From contig CM043944.1 of assembly GCA_014529385.2 (NCBI GenBank), positions 55,161,768-55,225,767 on the forward strand: a stretch of 64,000 nucleotides of DNA. Direction: 5' to 3'. Under the pieces are notes generated by a model. It was not told where the DNA came from. It made no database searches and saw nothing but the letters and a program-made list of their open reading frames with translations. Shown one piece after another: positions 32,613-43,500 of the stretch. The translations under genes and the position numbers were made by a program. The DNA comes from Adiantum capillus-veneris (Eukaryota > Streptophyta > Polypodiopsida > Polypodiales > Pteridaceae). Within the stretch, counting starts at the first letter, position 1, and each line of letters opens with the position of its first letter.

Positions 32613-33638
32613 GTGCTCAAGAGGAAATCTGCTTTTAGAAATCAACAAACACTTATTCCCATCAACACTTTGGAACCAGATGAAAGACTATGGGAATCAT
32701 ATAATAATGTACTGTCAACGGATGATGAATGGTTGGATGGAATTGACCTTCACATCACAGTACAACTAAACAATCATAGCACAAATGCATTAGTAGATAA
32801 AGAAGCTCGAATGAATGCAGTCGGTTATTCCACTTACAAGAAAGCTACAAATCAATCCTTAGCATCGGTAATATCTACTATCGAAGGATGCAACAAAAAC
32901 CCAACACCAGCATTGAGAGTGGTTAACTTGAATGTGATAGTAAATGGATTCTCATGCCCTCATCAATTTGTATGCATACAAGATGAGCATATGAATGAAA
33001 CGATGAATCTTGGAATCTCATGGATGTGGCCATACAAGGCAATACCAGATTGGGACACCAATCAACTCAAGCTATCACTGATAGGAGAAAATGCTACAAG
33101 CAGCATGCAAGGAGTCAGGTAGATTTGGGTACCAAAAGCACAAATCAAGGACAATCCATCTCAAAATTGGGTGCCCAAAAACTCATCTACCACACTGAAG
33201 AAAGTTTCACATCTACTAACTAAGAGAAAAACATCTTTCAAAAGAGAAACTAGCACTAGATGGGTTTGGAAACCAAATAAGCATTTATCTTCTCCACAAG
33301 CTGTAAAGCCGATGAATCAATGGAAAGTTAAATCTCAAAAACCTTCACGACAACAATTCATCAATCGAAAACCAAAATACCAATGGCGAGTTAAATCTCA
33401 TCAACAGTCATCATTGTTAACTACAACTCAAGAAATTAGTGTACCAAAGTATCCAGATGGTAAAATCAGGCAAAGAGCACATAAATTACAAAATCTGCTA
33501 TTTAGAAAACATCAACAAGAAACCTCGACCACGAAAATCCTTGAGTTAACTACTCAAGACCCAACTCTTGCACCGCATATTGGTTTGAATTTCCTTGACC
33601 TTCAAAGCATGATAGAGCCCAACCACGGCTATACATAG
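32613..33638 (+). pseudogene. Post-integrase extension of H: retropepsin-like domain plus Trp/Lys repeats
   Basis: One frame of about 341 codons with a single TAG at 33120. First part: DEWLDGIDLHITVQL, then NALVDKEARMNAVGYSTYKK, then VNLNVIVNGFSCPHQFVC, and LGISWMWPYKAIPDWDT. The strand pattern (A-L-V-D-x-x-A, hydrophobic strand, L-G-x-x-W, D-W) is that of a retroviral-type aspartic protease, but the D-T-G triad is D-K-E, so catalysis is unlikely. Second part: five basic W-x-x-K motifs (IWVPKAQ, NWVPKNS, RWVWKPN, QWKVKSQ, QWRVKSH), possibly nucleic-acid binding. Finding such a domain after integrase is unusual; protease normally precedes RT. The fold assignment is by eye. Confidence 0.55.
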
Positions 33639-33728
33639 TCACAATCATTCAACCCATGCACAAAGTCATCCCGGAGTACTCCATCTAGGAGGGGTGGAAG
33701 CAAACTTCATTAATTAAGGGCAATGTTT

Positions 33729-33750
33729 GAAGAGGGAGGAAAAAGTTAGA
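33729..33750 (+). promoter_or_regulatory. Polypurine tract of element H
   Basis: GAAGAGGGAGGAAAAAG followed by TTAGA and then TGTTAACG, the presumed LTR start. Confidence 0.65.
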
Positions 33751-34779
33751 TGTTAACGTGTGGTTTTTTGTAAAATTACCTAATAATGCCCTTAAAAAAA
33801 ATCAACAGGAGAATTTCAACCGATAAAATCTCCTCGATGAGCGTAAATAGTGTATATACTATTAGAAAGTACATCAAAAGTAGCCTTTTTGCTTATTTTC
33901 ATCAATTTTTCTTGATATTGGAGTTTAAAACTGGAGAAATGCACCAAAAAGTAATAAAGTAGTATTTTTTAATGGATTTTATTAATTGTTGATTTCTCAA
34001 TTTTCTTTTTTAGTGCATTTTATTATTTTCTTTGATTTTTTAATAAACAAGTAAAAAATTAATAATAAATAGCAAATGAGCTCAAATGGAGAAATTGAAG
34101 ATATGTTGATGATCACAAGAACAAGAATTTCAATCAAAACGACAAATAGAAGTGGGAGGCCTAAATTAGGCTACCAAGGCGTGTTTTTGCAAATTCTTGC
34201 AGAATGAGCTAACGAAGTCCGATCAAGGAAACTTTCGAGTCTAACGTAGATTTCACAGCCTAGTAGGACTAATAGGGGAATTTGGGAAAAAGTTGTTTGG
34301 GAAGTCCAAGTATAGATATCTTAGGTAGCCCAAAATCACCTCATTTCCACTAGTCGCCCTAAGAGAAGAGAGCTCTCTACCTTATTCGTGCGCGATTTTC
34401 GAAGTCCACAGTCACCCATTTTCAGCGTCGTTTCACACGAGACATGAGGGGTAAGTTTTAAACTCATAAAATAACGTTTATATGCAATCAAGTACCAGGT
34501 CTAGGCCCAAGAAAAAAATCTAGAATCCCAGCTGTGTACGGATTCCTACAACACAAAAACAACCATAGCAGCCTGTCAGCTCAACTGAACTGGACAAAAC
34601 TTGAACACTTCCATATCATTAGAAGACCATTTGGCAGGGGTCGAGGGGATCCCCAAGTAAATAATCTAAGTTTTGCCACATTGCAGAATTGAATTTTGAC
34701 TCCACGGAGAGCTTATAGACAATGTCTGTACACAATGTACCTAGATGATTTCAACTAAATAGTCATGGCAATCTCTCTA
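33751..34779 (+). mobile_element. 3' LTR of element H and following sequence
   Basis: Begins TGTTAACGTG after the purine tract. AT-rich U3. AAGTATAGATATC near 34311 is a weak TATA candidate. The end of the LTR is not resolved: the sequence passes without an obvious CA border into the P repeats. No genes seen. Confidence 0.5.
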
Positions 34780-35677
34780 AGAGCAAGAAATAGCTCAAAG
34801 ACTACAAAGTGTTAATTTTGAAATATGAAGTCAAACTCACCCCAAACGAGCCCAAATTGGATGAGAAGTATCAGGACTATGTAGCGAATAAGTCCATGGC
34901 TCCAAAAGTGACCAAACAACTCAGCACACCAACGATGAAAAAAATTGGTGATTTTAGAGTCGACAAAAGCACCAAACCGACATATTCAAATCTTACCAAA
35001 CTCAATTTAGGACTTGTTTTTAGATGTAATGAAGATGTGTAGATCATAAAATTATCTTTTGAAGCAAAAAATACAATTGTTGTTAATAATTGTGATTATT
35101 TACTTTTGTGCACAATTGTCTTGAAAATCATCATTTTTGCTTCACCTATCACTTGTACACATCTATCTCATACCACATGTCAAATATGAGTCCAAAAGAT
35201 AAGGAAAATCTCAAATTTTGTCAAAAAATGCACTAAAGACTCTTCTATCCAAATTTCAAGTTATTTGTCACATTGTTTTGACCCAAAACATCCCATATCT
35301 CACACAAAGAGTCTATAGCATGTTTAGAACCACCTTGCAAGAAAAAATATTCAATTTGATGAAAATGTTAATAGTCTCCATTATTTACATTTTTGCCAAA
35401 ATGAGCCCAAATTTCAATTTTGATCTTATAGAACCAAAGTACATAAAGTGACAAGCCCATCAATCAAGTTAATTCAAATTTGGATCTCAAAAAACCAAAA
35501 TCCCTTCATATCTATTGTTTCACAGTCTAAAGACTAAATTTGGCAACATTTCCACCCTGTATACTCAAATGATCAGCCCACACTTCTCTTAGAGTATCTA
35601 AATCACATGTTCTTCAAGGGTATGAAGTCAGAAGTGAAAAAAATTGAAAAAGTTTCCCTGATGTAAATAATACTGAA
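34780..35677 (+). repeat. P-repeat block 1 (diverged ~285-bp units)
   Basis: Palindromic cores, variants of AAATAATCGCGATTATTT, start at 35082, 35367 and 35663, spaced 285 and 296 bp. The unit bodies are strongly diverged. The last core is interrupted by the L fragment at 35678. Confidence 0.65.
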
Positions 35678-36850
35678 TGTATTGACAATGAGGGCTAGAG
35701 ATAGGTAGACCTTTAAAACCGTGGGATTGCCCGGCCTCGATCCTGCACCCAACCTCCCTATATAGGCCTTGCCCCTAGGATCCCGTCTCCATTAGCAGCC
35801 GGCCCGTGGCCTCGGTCCTTGACCTCCAGGGTGACCCTTGTCCTGACATTATTCCCCCCTTGGAGAATCGTTTTCATCCTCTAAAACAAGAGTGATGATA
35901 CACTAATGTTTTCAACAGTGGCATCCTTCATGGATCCAGCTGTTTGCTTAACCGAAACACGATTTAGTAGGAGGTTCAATGAAACCAAGAGTAACATCTT
36001 AATTTTTCAAGCATAGTGTGTAGACTCCATTTAGAACGCATACGAGCATGATAAACGAGTTATACAACAAAGATGTACTAAAAAGAGTACCTCTTTTCAC
36101 TTTCCATGAAAGTAACTTACTAACATAACTCATTAGCCAAGTTTAAGTCCTGGAATTATTCTCAAATTGCATTAGTAGACAACCCTACCATAACGAGTGC
36201 TCAAGGTTGAGAACGTGACTTATACATGGAGAGACTAAACCTAGTCGCAAACATGATGCTCCAACTAGAGCAACAAATGATTACTAATTGGATTGTCGGG
36301 TGCTAACGTACGCACAATGCATATTCTTTATCACAAGCTTATACTCTGTAATCTATCTCCCCTTGGATAACTAGCAGTACTGAGGTGTTTATCCCCCATG
36401 ATTTACAGATAGTTTTCCCAGATGACTGGTAAATGGGGATCACAATATTGTACAACATTGCTGAAGAATTAACAAGGTTTTGAATAAACATCGTGGTTAA
36501 CTTGAAATATCCACAAGCACCCAAACCGAGCCATGATCTCTATTGGTGATTGGTAGACCCAAAAGTAAGCGCATAGAGATACTGCACATAGTATGCATAA
36601 TGCTTCATAAGCAACAACTTGATGAATACACATGCCATTCCAAATCAAGCTGTGCTAAACACTAAGGCCCATACCACCTAGTGTGCATGTATTTAGCAAA
36701 AAAAAGATCCGAACCTGTATATCCATAATCGTCTTTGCCAATACTTATGGCGAATGTGATGCTCCGAGCACACATAGGAGAGGACTGTAGATAGTTGCGA
36801 AAAGAAACTAAATACTTTGTATTGCAATGTTAGCAGCAAGCTAACACAGA
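35678..36850 (-). mobile_element. 3' fragment of an L-family retrotransposon
   Basis: LTR at 35848-35678 (TGTCAGGACAAGGG ... CAATACA, 171 bp) is preceded on the minus strand by the purine tract AAGGGGGGAATAA. The ~1 kb upstream is colinear with the 3' end of the complete L element (52430-53614), sharing for example CATCACATTCGCCATAA and ATGGCTCGGTTTGGG. Truncated near 36850. Confidence 0.85.
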
Positions 36851-37731
36851 CACCATTTTTCGGAGTTCTCTTTGTAAAACATTTATTATTTTGATAAATT
36901 GAGAATATTGTAACTCCTATTTTCTTGGATAAACTTTCTAATTAATGAGCCGCGGCTACAAGCTTCCAGATTATATCAGCCAGTCATCACCCAACTTTGA
37001 TAGAACTCCAGATTATTAGTTTTGACTACCCAAAAACCTTGGTATAAAAGCCAATTTTTGTAAGTTTTTGGATAAGAAACACATAGCGTGAGCTAACGGT
37101 GCTCACTTCTCTCCTTCTCGCGCTTCATAGTTCCTCTCCGGTTGTCACATTGCGACTGCATTTGTTGCATTGCAACCGCAGGTAAGAGCTCTACGCATTG
37201 ACATAAGCCATTCACAGTATTTCGTAGCTTTTGGTGTCGTCGACCTGTAGCCTAATTTCATCATAACTAAGAATTTACAATTTTAAATCGAAAACTAAGC
37301 ATAGGCGGGATATTGGGGCATCATTGCTAAGAATTTAGATGCATTCTGGGTTAAAAACGACTAGGTCAAAAATCCACTGCTGTTAATAATCGAGATTTTG
37401 GAACTTGACCTAAAGTGGGGTTTGAGACCATAAGCATGTGTGCTTAGGTCTTATAAACTTGTCCTAGAAGTTTCATTATGTTTGGATGTCATTTGATGCT
37501 GTAACGGATATGTTTTGTTTGCTGATGAGCGATTGGCTTTTGGTGATTTCAGTCACTTGAGTGTAGCTTGAGTTAGATACGAGTTGTTAGTTGTTTTCCA
37601 AGATATTGACAACCTCTTGTAGCCTCTATGCACTAGTCGAGTTAGCTTCGTCCCATGGTTTGACAAATTAATCGTGGTTCTCGCTAATACTGCAATAGAA
37701 TAGGATGGTGAGGTTAGACATGCGTCCCACA
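36851..37731 (+). mobile_element. LTR-like segment ending at a tRNA-Asp primer site
   Basis: It has a TATA box (GGTATAAAAG, 37041-37050) and ends GCGTCCCACA two bases before a perfect primer site. Its left border is obscured by the L fragment. It may be the continuation of the H LTR (33751 onward), which would then hold P repeats, but I cannot prove this. A degenerate P core is at 37382. Confidence 0.6.
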
Positions 37732-37733
37732 TT

Positions 37734-37751
37734 TGGCGCCGTTGCCGGGGA
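37734..37751 (+). promoter_or_regulatory. Primer-binding site complementary to tRNA-Asp(GTC)
   Basis: TGGCGCCGTTGCCGGGGA is the exact reverse complement of the last 18 nt (with CCA) of plant tRNA-Asp. This site is typical of Athila/Tat-type Ty3/gypsy elements. Confidence 0.85.
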
Positions 37752-38929
37752 CCGAAGAGACTTAAAGTAGGGAAAAACACGAGCGTCTTGTGTAGTTGTC
37801 CTGTAACTTCCTCTAGGTTCACCTAGAGTTCAAAAATCTCTTTTAGAAATCACATAGCTTAAGAGTGTCGTCTTTTGCTGTGTAGAGGTAGCTTGAAAGT
37901 AATCGTACTTGCCAAGTACCTTTAGGATTGTTTGTGGACACTTTCCACAAACCCATTGCATGAGAATCTAGGAGTAGGGTAAGTAGGATCCGAGGTGGAT
38001 TTTAGAACATTGCTCTCTCTCAAAGAATCAAGTGTGAGTTGTTATTGAAAGTTGCAGAATTTCAGGTCTACGGCTAGAAATAACTCGAAAAGACTCGAAT
38101 CCACTCAATCGGACTAGAGAGTAAGCCTAAGAGTTGTCTGAACCAGTTGGTAAGCTCAAAGAAAATTCGAGGTAAAAATTTCAAGAGTTGGCCAAACTCA
38201 GATTATTTACTTTTTCTTGACATTTTAGGCCAAATTAAGTTTTGACTTGATTCATAGGCTTAAAATAGCTCATATAAAGACTGTCTTTGAGAAAATTGCA
38301 AAAAAGTGCTCCTTTCAAGCCTAAAGTTAATAATCACGATTATTAACTTTCTGCTCTAAATTGACCAAGGTTCACACCATTGAATCATTGCATGTGTACA
38401 AACAACTTTTCTAAAGGCCCAAGAGATTTGGATCACTAAATTGGCAAAAAACTGGATAAAAACTAAAGTTTTTACTGACTTTTTGAAGCTTGAGTATAAA
38501 TTGGGGAAAAGTTTATCCAACCTAATTGAGATTTGATTCATAGTCTTATGTTGATGTGATAAATATGTGTACATGCTCAGTTGACCAAAAATTTGCAAAA
38601 AATTGTCAGAAGTAAATAATCGCGATTATTTACATTTGTCCTATTTTTCAACTTTTTTAACCAAGTGAGCATACCACTAGTTTCACCATGTTGTAATAAG
38701 CCCACAAACCAAATTTGGTAAGATTTGGATCACTGGATTGAAATTTGTGATTAAAATTGCAAAGTTAGTCTGCGGACAGATAATTGATGACCATTTAATC
38801 AATAATTGTCCAAACTTGATGAAAATTGGCTACTGACCTTAACTTAAGGTGCTTAACAGATCTGTGTCAAATTTGGGGCAAAAACTTGCAAAAATATAGC
38901 TAGAGTAAATAATTGTGGTTATTTACATC
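37752..38929 (+). repeat. P-repeat block 2 (285-bp units), 5' side of the Copia insertion
   Basis: Palindromic cores start at 38326, 38612 and 38904 (spacing 286 and 292). The best, at 38612, is a perfect 22-bp palindrome centred on TCGCGA. Ends with ACATC at 38925-38929. No gene seen. It lies downstream of the tRNA-Asp primer site, so it would be leader sequence of that element. Confidence 0.75.
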
Positions 38930-39157
38930 TGTTACCATATACATGAGGTAGTGATGTGTGTGAACACACTAGGACCGTCGGGGCATTTTTTCCCCCTTTA
39001 GGAGGTTTTTTTTCCCCGTGCATTGTATATATGCCCATCACTCTAGGGCTATCTATCTTTCGATTGCACACCAAGTAATACACTCTCTATTGTGTGCCTT
39101 GAGCTTCCTTCGTCTTCCCCAAGTTGTGTGTGTTTATCTGCAACCCTAATTCCAACA
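38930..39157 (+). mobile_element. Copia element 5' LTR (228 bp)
   Basis: TGTTACCATATAC to TTCCAACA, flanked on the left by ACATC. TATATATG (about 39026) is a likely TATA box. The end is followed by a tRNA-Met primer site. Confidence 0.9.
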
Positions 39158-39159
39158 AT

Positions 39160-39174
39160 TGGTATCAGAGCAGG
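39160..39174 (+). promoter_or_regulatory. Primer-binding site complementary to initiator tRNA-Met
   Basis: TGGTATCAGAGCAGG begins two bases after the LTR; the first 12 bases match the plant initiator tRNA-Met 3' end. Confidence 0.85.
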
Positions 39175-39444
39175 TTGTATCCTCCCGGGCTTAGTCGCCA
39201 GCAGCTGCTCCAGTACACGCATGCTCACTTTCTCTGATTTCAGTGAGTTGATTTCGGCCTCTGTTTCCACTACAGACAGGTCTGCACAGGCAATTTTGTC
39301 ATTTTGTGCAGAATTTTAGTCAGTGTTGTTTTCTGCATAACAGGTGCCTGACGGTCTTCTACGGTTTGTGCTATATAGCACAGGTTGTTTCCGCTCCGTT
39401 TCTCCTATTTTCGGGCAGTTTTCACATCAGGTGCAACATTTACC

Positions 39445-40258
39445 ATGGCTGACAACAACATAGATGTGTTCAAGATGTTTGCTGCTGAGGACAGGTTGGA
39501 TGGGGACAACTACCCTATGTGGGCTTATATGATGCAACACGTTCTTGTGTCAAAGGGTTTCTGGAATATTGTGGAGGGCATTGATGCACGTCCTAGTTCT
39601 GAGGATGTAGGCGATGTTGAGGATGTAGGTGATGTTGAGGATGTTGCAGGTCTTGCTGCAAGGATTGCAGCTGTTAGAGTTGTTTTGCCTATGACAGAAC
39701 AAGCTCGTTGGGATGTTAAGGATGTGCAGGCTCATGCATTGATTGCGTTGTCTGTGAAGCGCACCATTGTTCCTCACATCCGTTCAGTAAAATCTGCAAA
39801 ACAGGCTTGGGATATTTTAGCAGGTCTTTATGCAAGCCGCAATGAGGCTAAAATTGCTTTGCTGCGTAAAGAGCTGGAGTCGAAGATTATGCATGAGGGA
39901 GATGGTATGGACACTTTCCTTGCTAGTGTCAAGGATATCAATGAGCAGCTTATTTCTGCAGGTGAAGTCATTTCAGACAGTTCACTTGTGCAGACTGTTC
40001 TTGATGCCTTACCAGATTCTTACCAGACTTTTGCTAGTACTTGGAGACTTATGACCCAAGGAAATCCAGAAGTTGTCAAGTTTGATGCATTATGCACATT
40101 GCTGTTGAAAGAGTCACTTTCCAAAAAAAACAGGACTAGACAGCGTGCAGTTGAACAGGCTTTTATTGATTCTCAAAGAAAGGGTGGTAACAGCAATGCA
40201 GCCACTTCTTATGGTTCTGATGCGAGTGGAAAAAATTCTGTTCCTAATGCTTTATGTC
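39445..40258 (+). pseudogene. Copia Gag, C-terminally truncated
   Basis: I chose ATG 39445 (TACCATGGC) over an upstream Met. MADNNIDVFKMFAAEDRLDG, then NYPMWAYMMQHVLVSKGFW, then KQAWDILAGLYASRNEAK and FLASVKDINEQLISAG is a full UBN2-type Copia Gag. A GDVEDV motif is tandemly repeated around residue 55. The frame is intact to PNALCH, where a zinc knuckle is expected, and there jumps into F1 gag. Protease, integrase and RT are missing. Confidence 0.9.
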
Positions 40259-40814
40259 ATGCAATTAGCTAAAAAGGGAAAGCTTACAAAAGTGATTCTA
40301 CATGAAGCAGGTGATTGCATACGTCTAGAAATAGGATGGAATGATCCAGTGGACTCATTGTCAGTGCATGCCTACATTACAAAATGCCAACAAAATGAGG
40401 CTATTGTAGAAGAGAAGCGCAGACGTGAGAATGTTGATGAAGGACCATCAAAAAGAGCTTCTAGAAGTGGGGGAGGAAGTGACTCAATGCCTTCCCAAAC
40501 ACCGCCGACACAAGGAGCATCTCCACCTGAAGTACTCATGGAGGAGTCTACAACAGGAAAGAAGAAAGAGCCAACAAAAGGTAAGACAAAAGGCCCAACT
40601 TATAAACTACAATCTGATATTGAGGTTGCTACAGATTTAAAGAAATTCTTGGAGGAAAGGATCTTGAATAGCAAGATTGAGTTTACTCTGGGAGAAGTTC
40701 TTGGCATTGCAAAGTGCAAATTCCATGAGGAGATCATTGACATCATCAAGAGGAAGAGGCAAACACTTGCTGAAGTTTCTCGTCCACAGGTTGAAGGGGA
40801 AACCTTGAAGACAC
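40256..40814 (+). pseudogene. F1 gag C-terminal block, plus-strand copy, upstream of L
   Basis: VMQLAKKGKLTKVILHEAGD, then KRASRSGGGSDSMPSQTPPT and RKRQTLAEVSRPQVEGETLK, is open and is the best-preserved version of this block. It joins Copia gag on the left through shared TGTCAT and is split from its continuation (53790) by L. Confidence 0.85.
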
Positions 40815-40989
40815 TGTCAAGACACGGGTCATGTACCCTAAGAACTAGGCTAGGCACAAGGACTACGGCCACAGGCCGGGCTAGGCAATGTGGACAGTGG
40901 ATCCCTCTAGGGCAAGGGGCTAGGAGCCCACCCTATAAAGGGAGGTTGGGAGGAGGATCTATCAGAGCCTAGTTGCCTAGTATCTTACA
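40815..40989 (+). repeat. 5' LTR of L (175 bp)
   Basis: TGTCAAGACACGG to TATCTTACA; TATAAAG at 40934-40940. Confidence 0.9.
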
Positions 40990-40990
40990 T

Positions 40991-41005
40991 TGGTATGAGA
41001 GCCAC
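40991..41005 (+). promoter_or_regulatory. Primer-binding site of L (tRNA-Met type)
   Basis: TGGTATGAGAGCCAC matches the initiator tRNA-Met site at 13 of 15 bases (TGGTATCAGAGCCAG expected). Confidence 0.75.
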
Positions 41006-41879
41006 TCCTTTTTTAGGGACCAGGCGTGGAGAGCCAGCCGTTTTTGGCTTTGAATGGGCATGCAATCTAAATTGGGAGAGGGAAGAAGAAGCCGAAGCTC
41101 GCGCGTGTACAGCAACCCCTAATCAGGGACGAGGGCATCTTCGATTTGCTCCAAACCCTTTGAAGTTAGGCTCAGTTGGAGCGTAGGGGGAAGAACATCA
41201 TTAACCGTCTCTTGTCCGGCTTCAGAGGAGCTCGCCATCGCGAGCTAATTCCCTCACAAAGATTGCGCAGGCAGCCGCGCTGTCTGCAGAGCATAGCTCG
41301 TCAAATTTTATTTTTAATTTTTAATTTTTTTCCACTATTGGGTGCCCTAGGGTGCCCATGGGCCACCAAAGGACAACCCAAGCGGCCTGTCACATGACCA
41401 GCATGGCCAAAGGGCATTCGCAAGGGAAAGATGCTGCCAGAGATCCTGCATGCCTTGGTTGTAGGATTTCTCGACATCAATATAGTCGTTACGACACGGC
41501 TTGCAACTTTGGCATGAAAAGGGAATCGACCCAAATGGTCGCTTCTCGCAATGACGAACAAAAGGGAATCGACCCAAACGGTCGCCTTGAACAACATATC
41601 AACGACGACAACCAACCAGGCACGGCTTGGCAAATTATCGGAGGTCAAAGTCATTGGCAACCGCAATTTACATAATTCCACATAATTCACCATGACTCCA
41701 AGATCATCATCAATGGATATTTGACAACACAGGTATGGCTTGTCTGTGAAATCATTACCGATTTTTTGCTTGACCAAGGTCGAACATCATGGACGCTCAT
41801 ATACATGAGCATTGTAGCCAATGAGGCGAGTCGACGTAAGTATCTAATCATGCAAAGTGAAAGGAACCAGTGAGAGGCG
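41006..41879 (+). other. L interior, 5' leader region, no gene recognised
   Basis: Starts with a GC-rich leader (AGGGACCAGGCGTGGAGAGCC). An open frame of about 107 codons at 41352-41675 has no recognisable motif; I do not call it a gene. Confidence 0.5.
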
Positions 41880-43500
41880 GAAGTGAAAAAATAGACCCGG
41901 TGGCCTCTACACCGAGACTATGCACAATGGCCTCATCATGGGGAATACGCAATAGGGGCACCACCTAGCAAGATATGCGGCTAGGACGCATACATATACA
42001 CAATGAAACATGCCATGGAAAACAATTTCAAGATCCACACCCAAATGTGGAATGGGGTGGTCAGAGAATAAGGTGAGAGGAGTGGTGAGTGAGTGAGAAT
42101 GGGCTCGCTACTCGTGCATGTAGTAAGGAAGATAACGAGGTCAGGGATACATGCAAGTATGCTCACTTCTCATACAAAAGGTGGCGAATCCGCACACCTC
42201 AAGATGGAAGTAGCAAGATGATAGGAATATGAGAGGGAGAGAGAGTGTGTGTGTGTATGGTGGCGAATCCGCACACCTTAACATAAGCAGAAAAAAAATG
42301 GCAAGGAACAAGCATATACCATACTCACAATGAGATGTATCCAAAGCGACACAAAGTATGGCACCAAGATGGAGTGTGTTGGTTGCTTGCAAAAGATGAA
42401 TACAATAGTAGCGTATGGCAGGAAAATGAGAAGGGAACAAGATCGTAGGAGGCATAATGGAGAGATAGGAGTTGATGGCGAGGAATATCATGAGTGTGTC
42501 CACCCTTCTTCTTCTTGAAATTGTGCCTTCAAGCCTTAATTACAAGTGGTGTGGAGGTGTGGTGCTCATCTTTTGTGCATGGTGATGGTGATGATGATGG
42601 TGTTGTGATTATGTGATTAGGGTTCATGCTACAAGCATGTAGCACAAGAGTGTGTATGGATAGGTGTGTGTGTGTGTTTTTTTTTTTTTTTTTTTTAGTG
42701 AGCTCTCATGGCCTCCTTATATAGGGAAGGAGGGAAGGTTTTAGCAATATTTCTAATTGAGGTGAGTTTCCCACTCTGGTGACTAGGAAAATGGGGTGCA
42801 TGTGACTGTGGCTCCCATCTTGTCTCCTCGTTATTTAAAATACCAGAGTCAATAGAGAGAGAAGAAGAGAGAATGTGGGTAGGATGTAGAGGATAGGAGA
42901 TATTTACAATAGTCTAGCTTTGGCTAGACATAAGCTTAATAGGGAGAGAAGAGAGAGGTAAGAAAATTATAAGAGAGGTTGTCGAAGGTGGATAATTGTT
43001 GATGAGGATGGATCCTCCAAAAATGGTGATAGAATCACTCTAGACTTGCCAAGACCTCATTAAAAGAGCCTTGTCTCTTGTAATCATGCTTGAAGACTTG
43101 TAGAACCATAACCATTCTAGAGGGAAGAAAACTAGGGATGGCCTATGTCACCATTACATGAGAAAACTTGGGGTCCACTACAAAAATCATAGCTCCGCGT
43201 TCATAACTCCAAAAATTCTGAAAAAATTTGAGCTAAAAGTTGAGATCACGAGCTACATCTTTCATGTGAACACTCCTTCAGATTCGGGGTTCTTCTTTAC
43301 TTAAAAAATTCAACCAAATAATGTATTATTTGTGGCTGCAAAAGTCTTTTGGTGATCCCCTTTGAGTGGACTTCTTTCTTGCCTTCAAGTGTAAGCTCCT
43401 TCATGTGTATGAAAACATGACCTAGAGTTTTGAAAAGATTGGCAATCATCTAGATGGAGGTATTATTGAAATTTGAAAGTGGGGTTGAGGTTTGAAAATG
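41880..43500 (-). mobile_element. Solo LTR or leader remnant related to G, with F1-like U3
   Basis: GGGCACCACCTAGC ... GCGGCTAGGACGCA (41955-41990) and the GTGGCGAATCCGCACACC motif (42181, 42259) match the G LTR region at 3848-4075. A TATA box on the minus strand lies at about 42715-42724 (CCTATATAAGG). The U3 side (43260-43480) resembles the F1 LTR instead (GGCTGCAAAAGTCTT and GGTGATCCCCTTT shared with 8910-8940). No coding. Confidence 0.5.

Noticed and set aside
37734-37751. tRNA gene
   Set aside because: Only the 3'-end complement of tRNA-Asp is present, as expected of a primer-binding site; no cloverleaf.
41301-41777. 158-codon minus-strand frame at the 5' side of L
   Set aside because: No domain, overlaps other open frames, and is not conserved in any second copy in the window.
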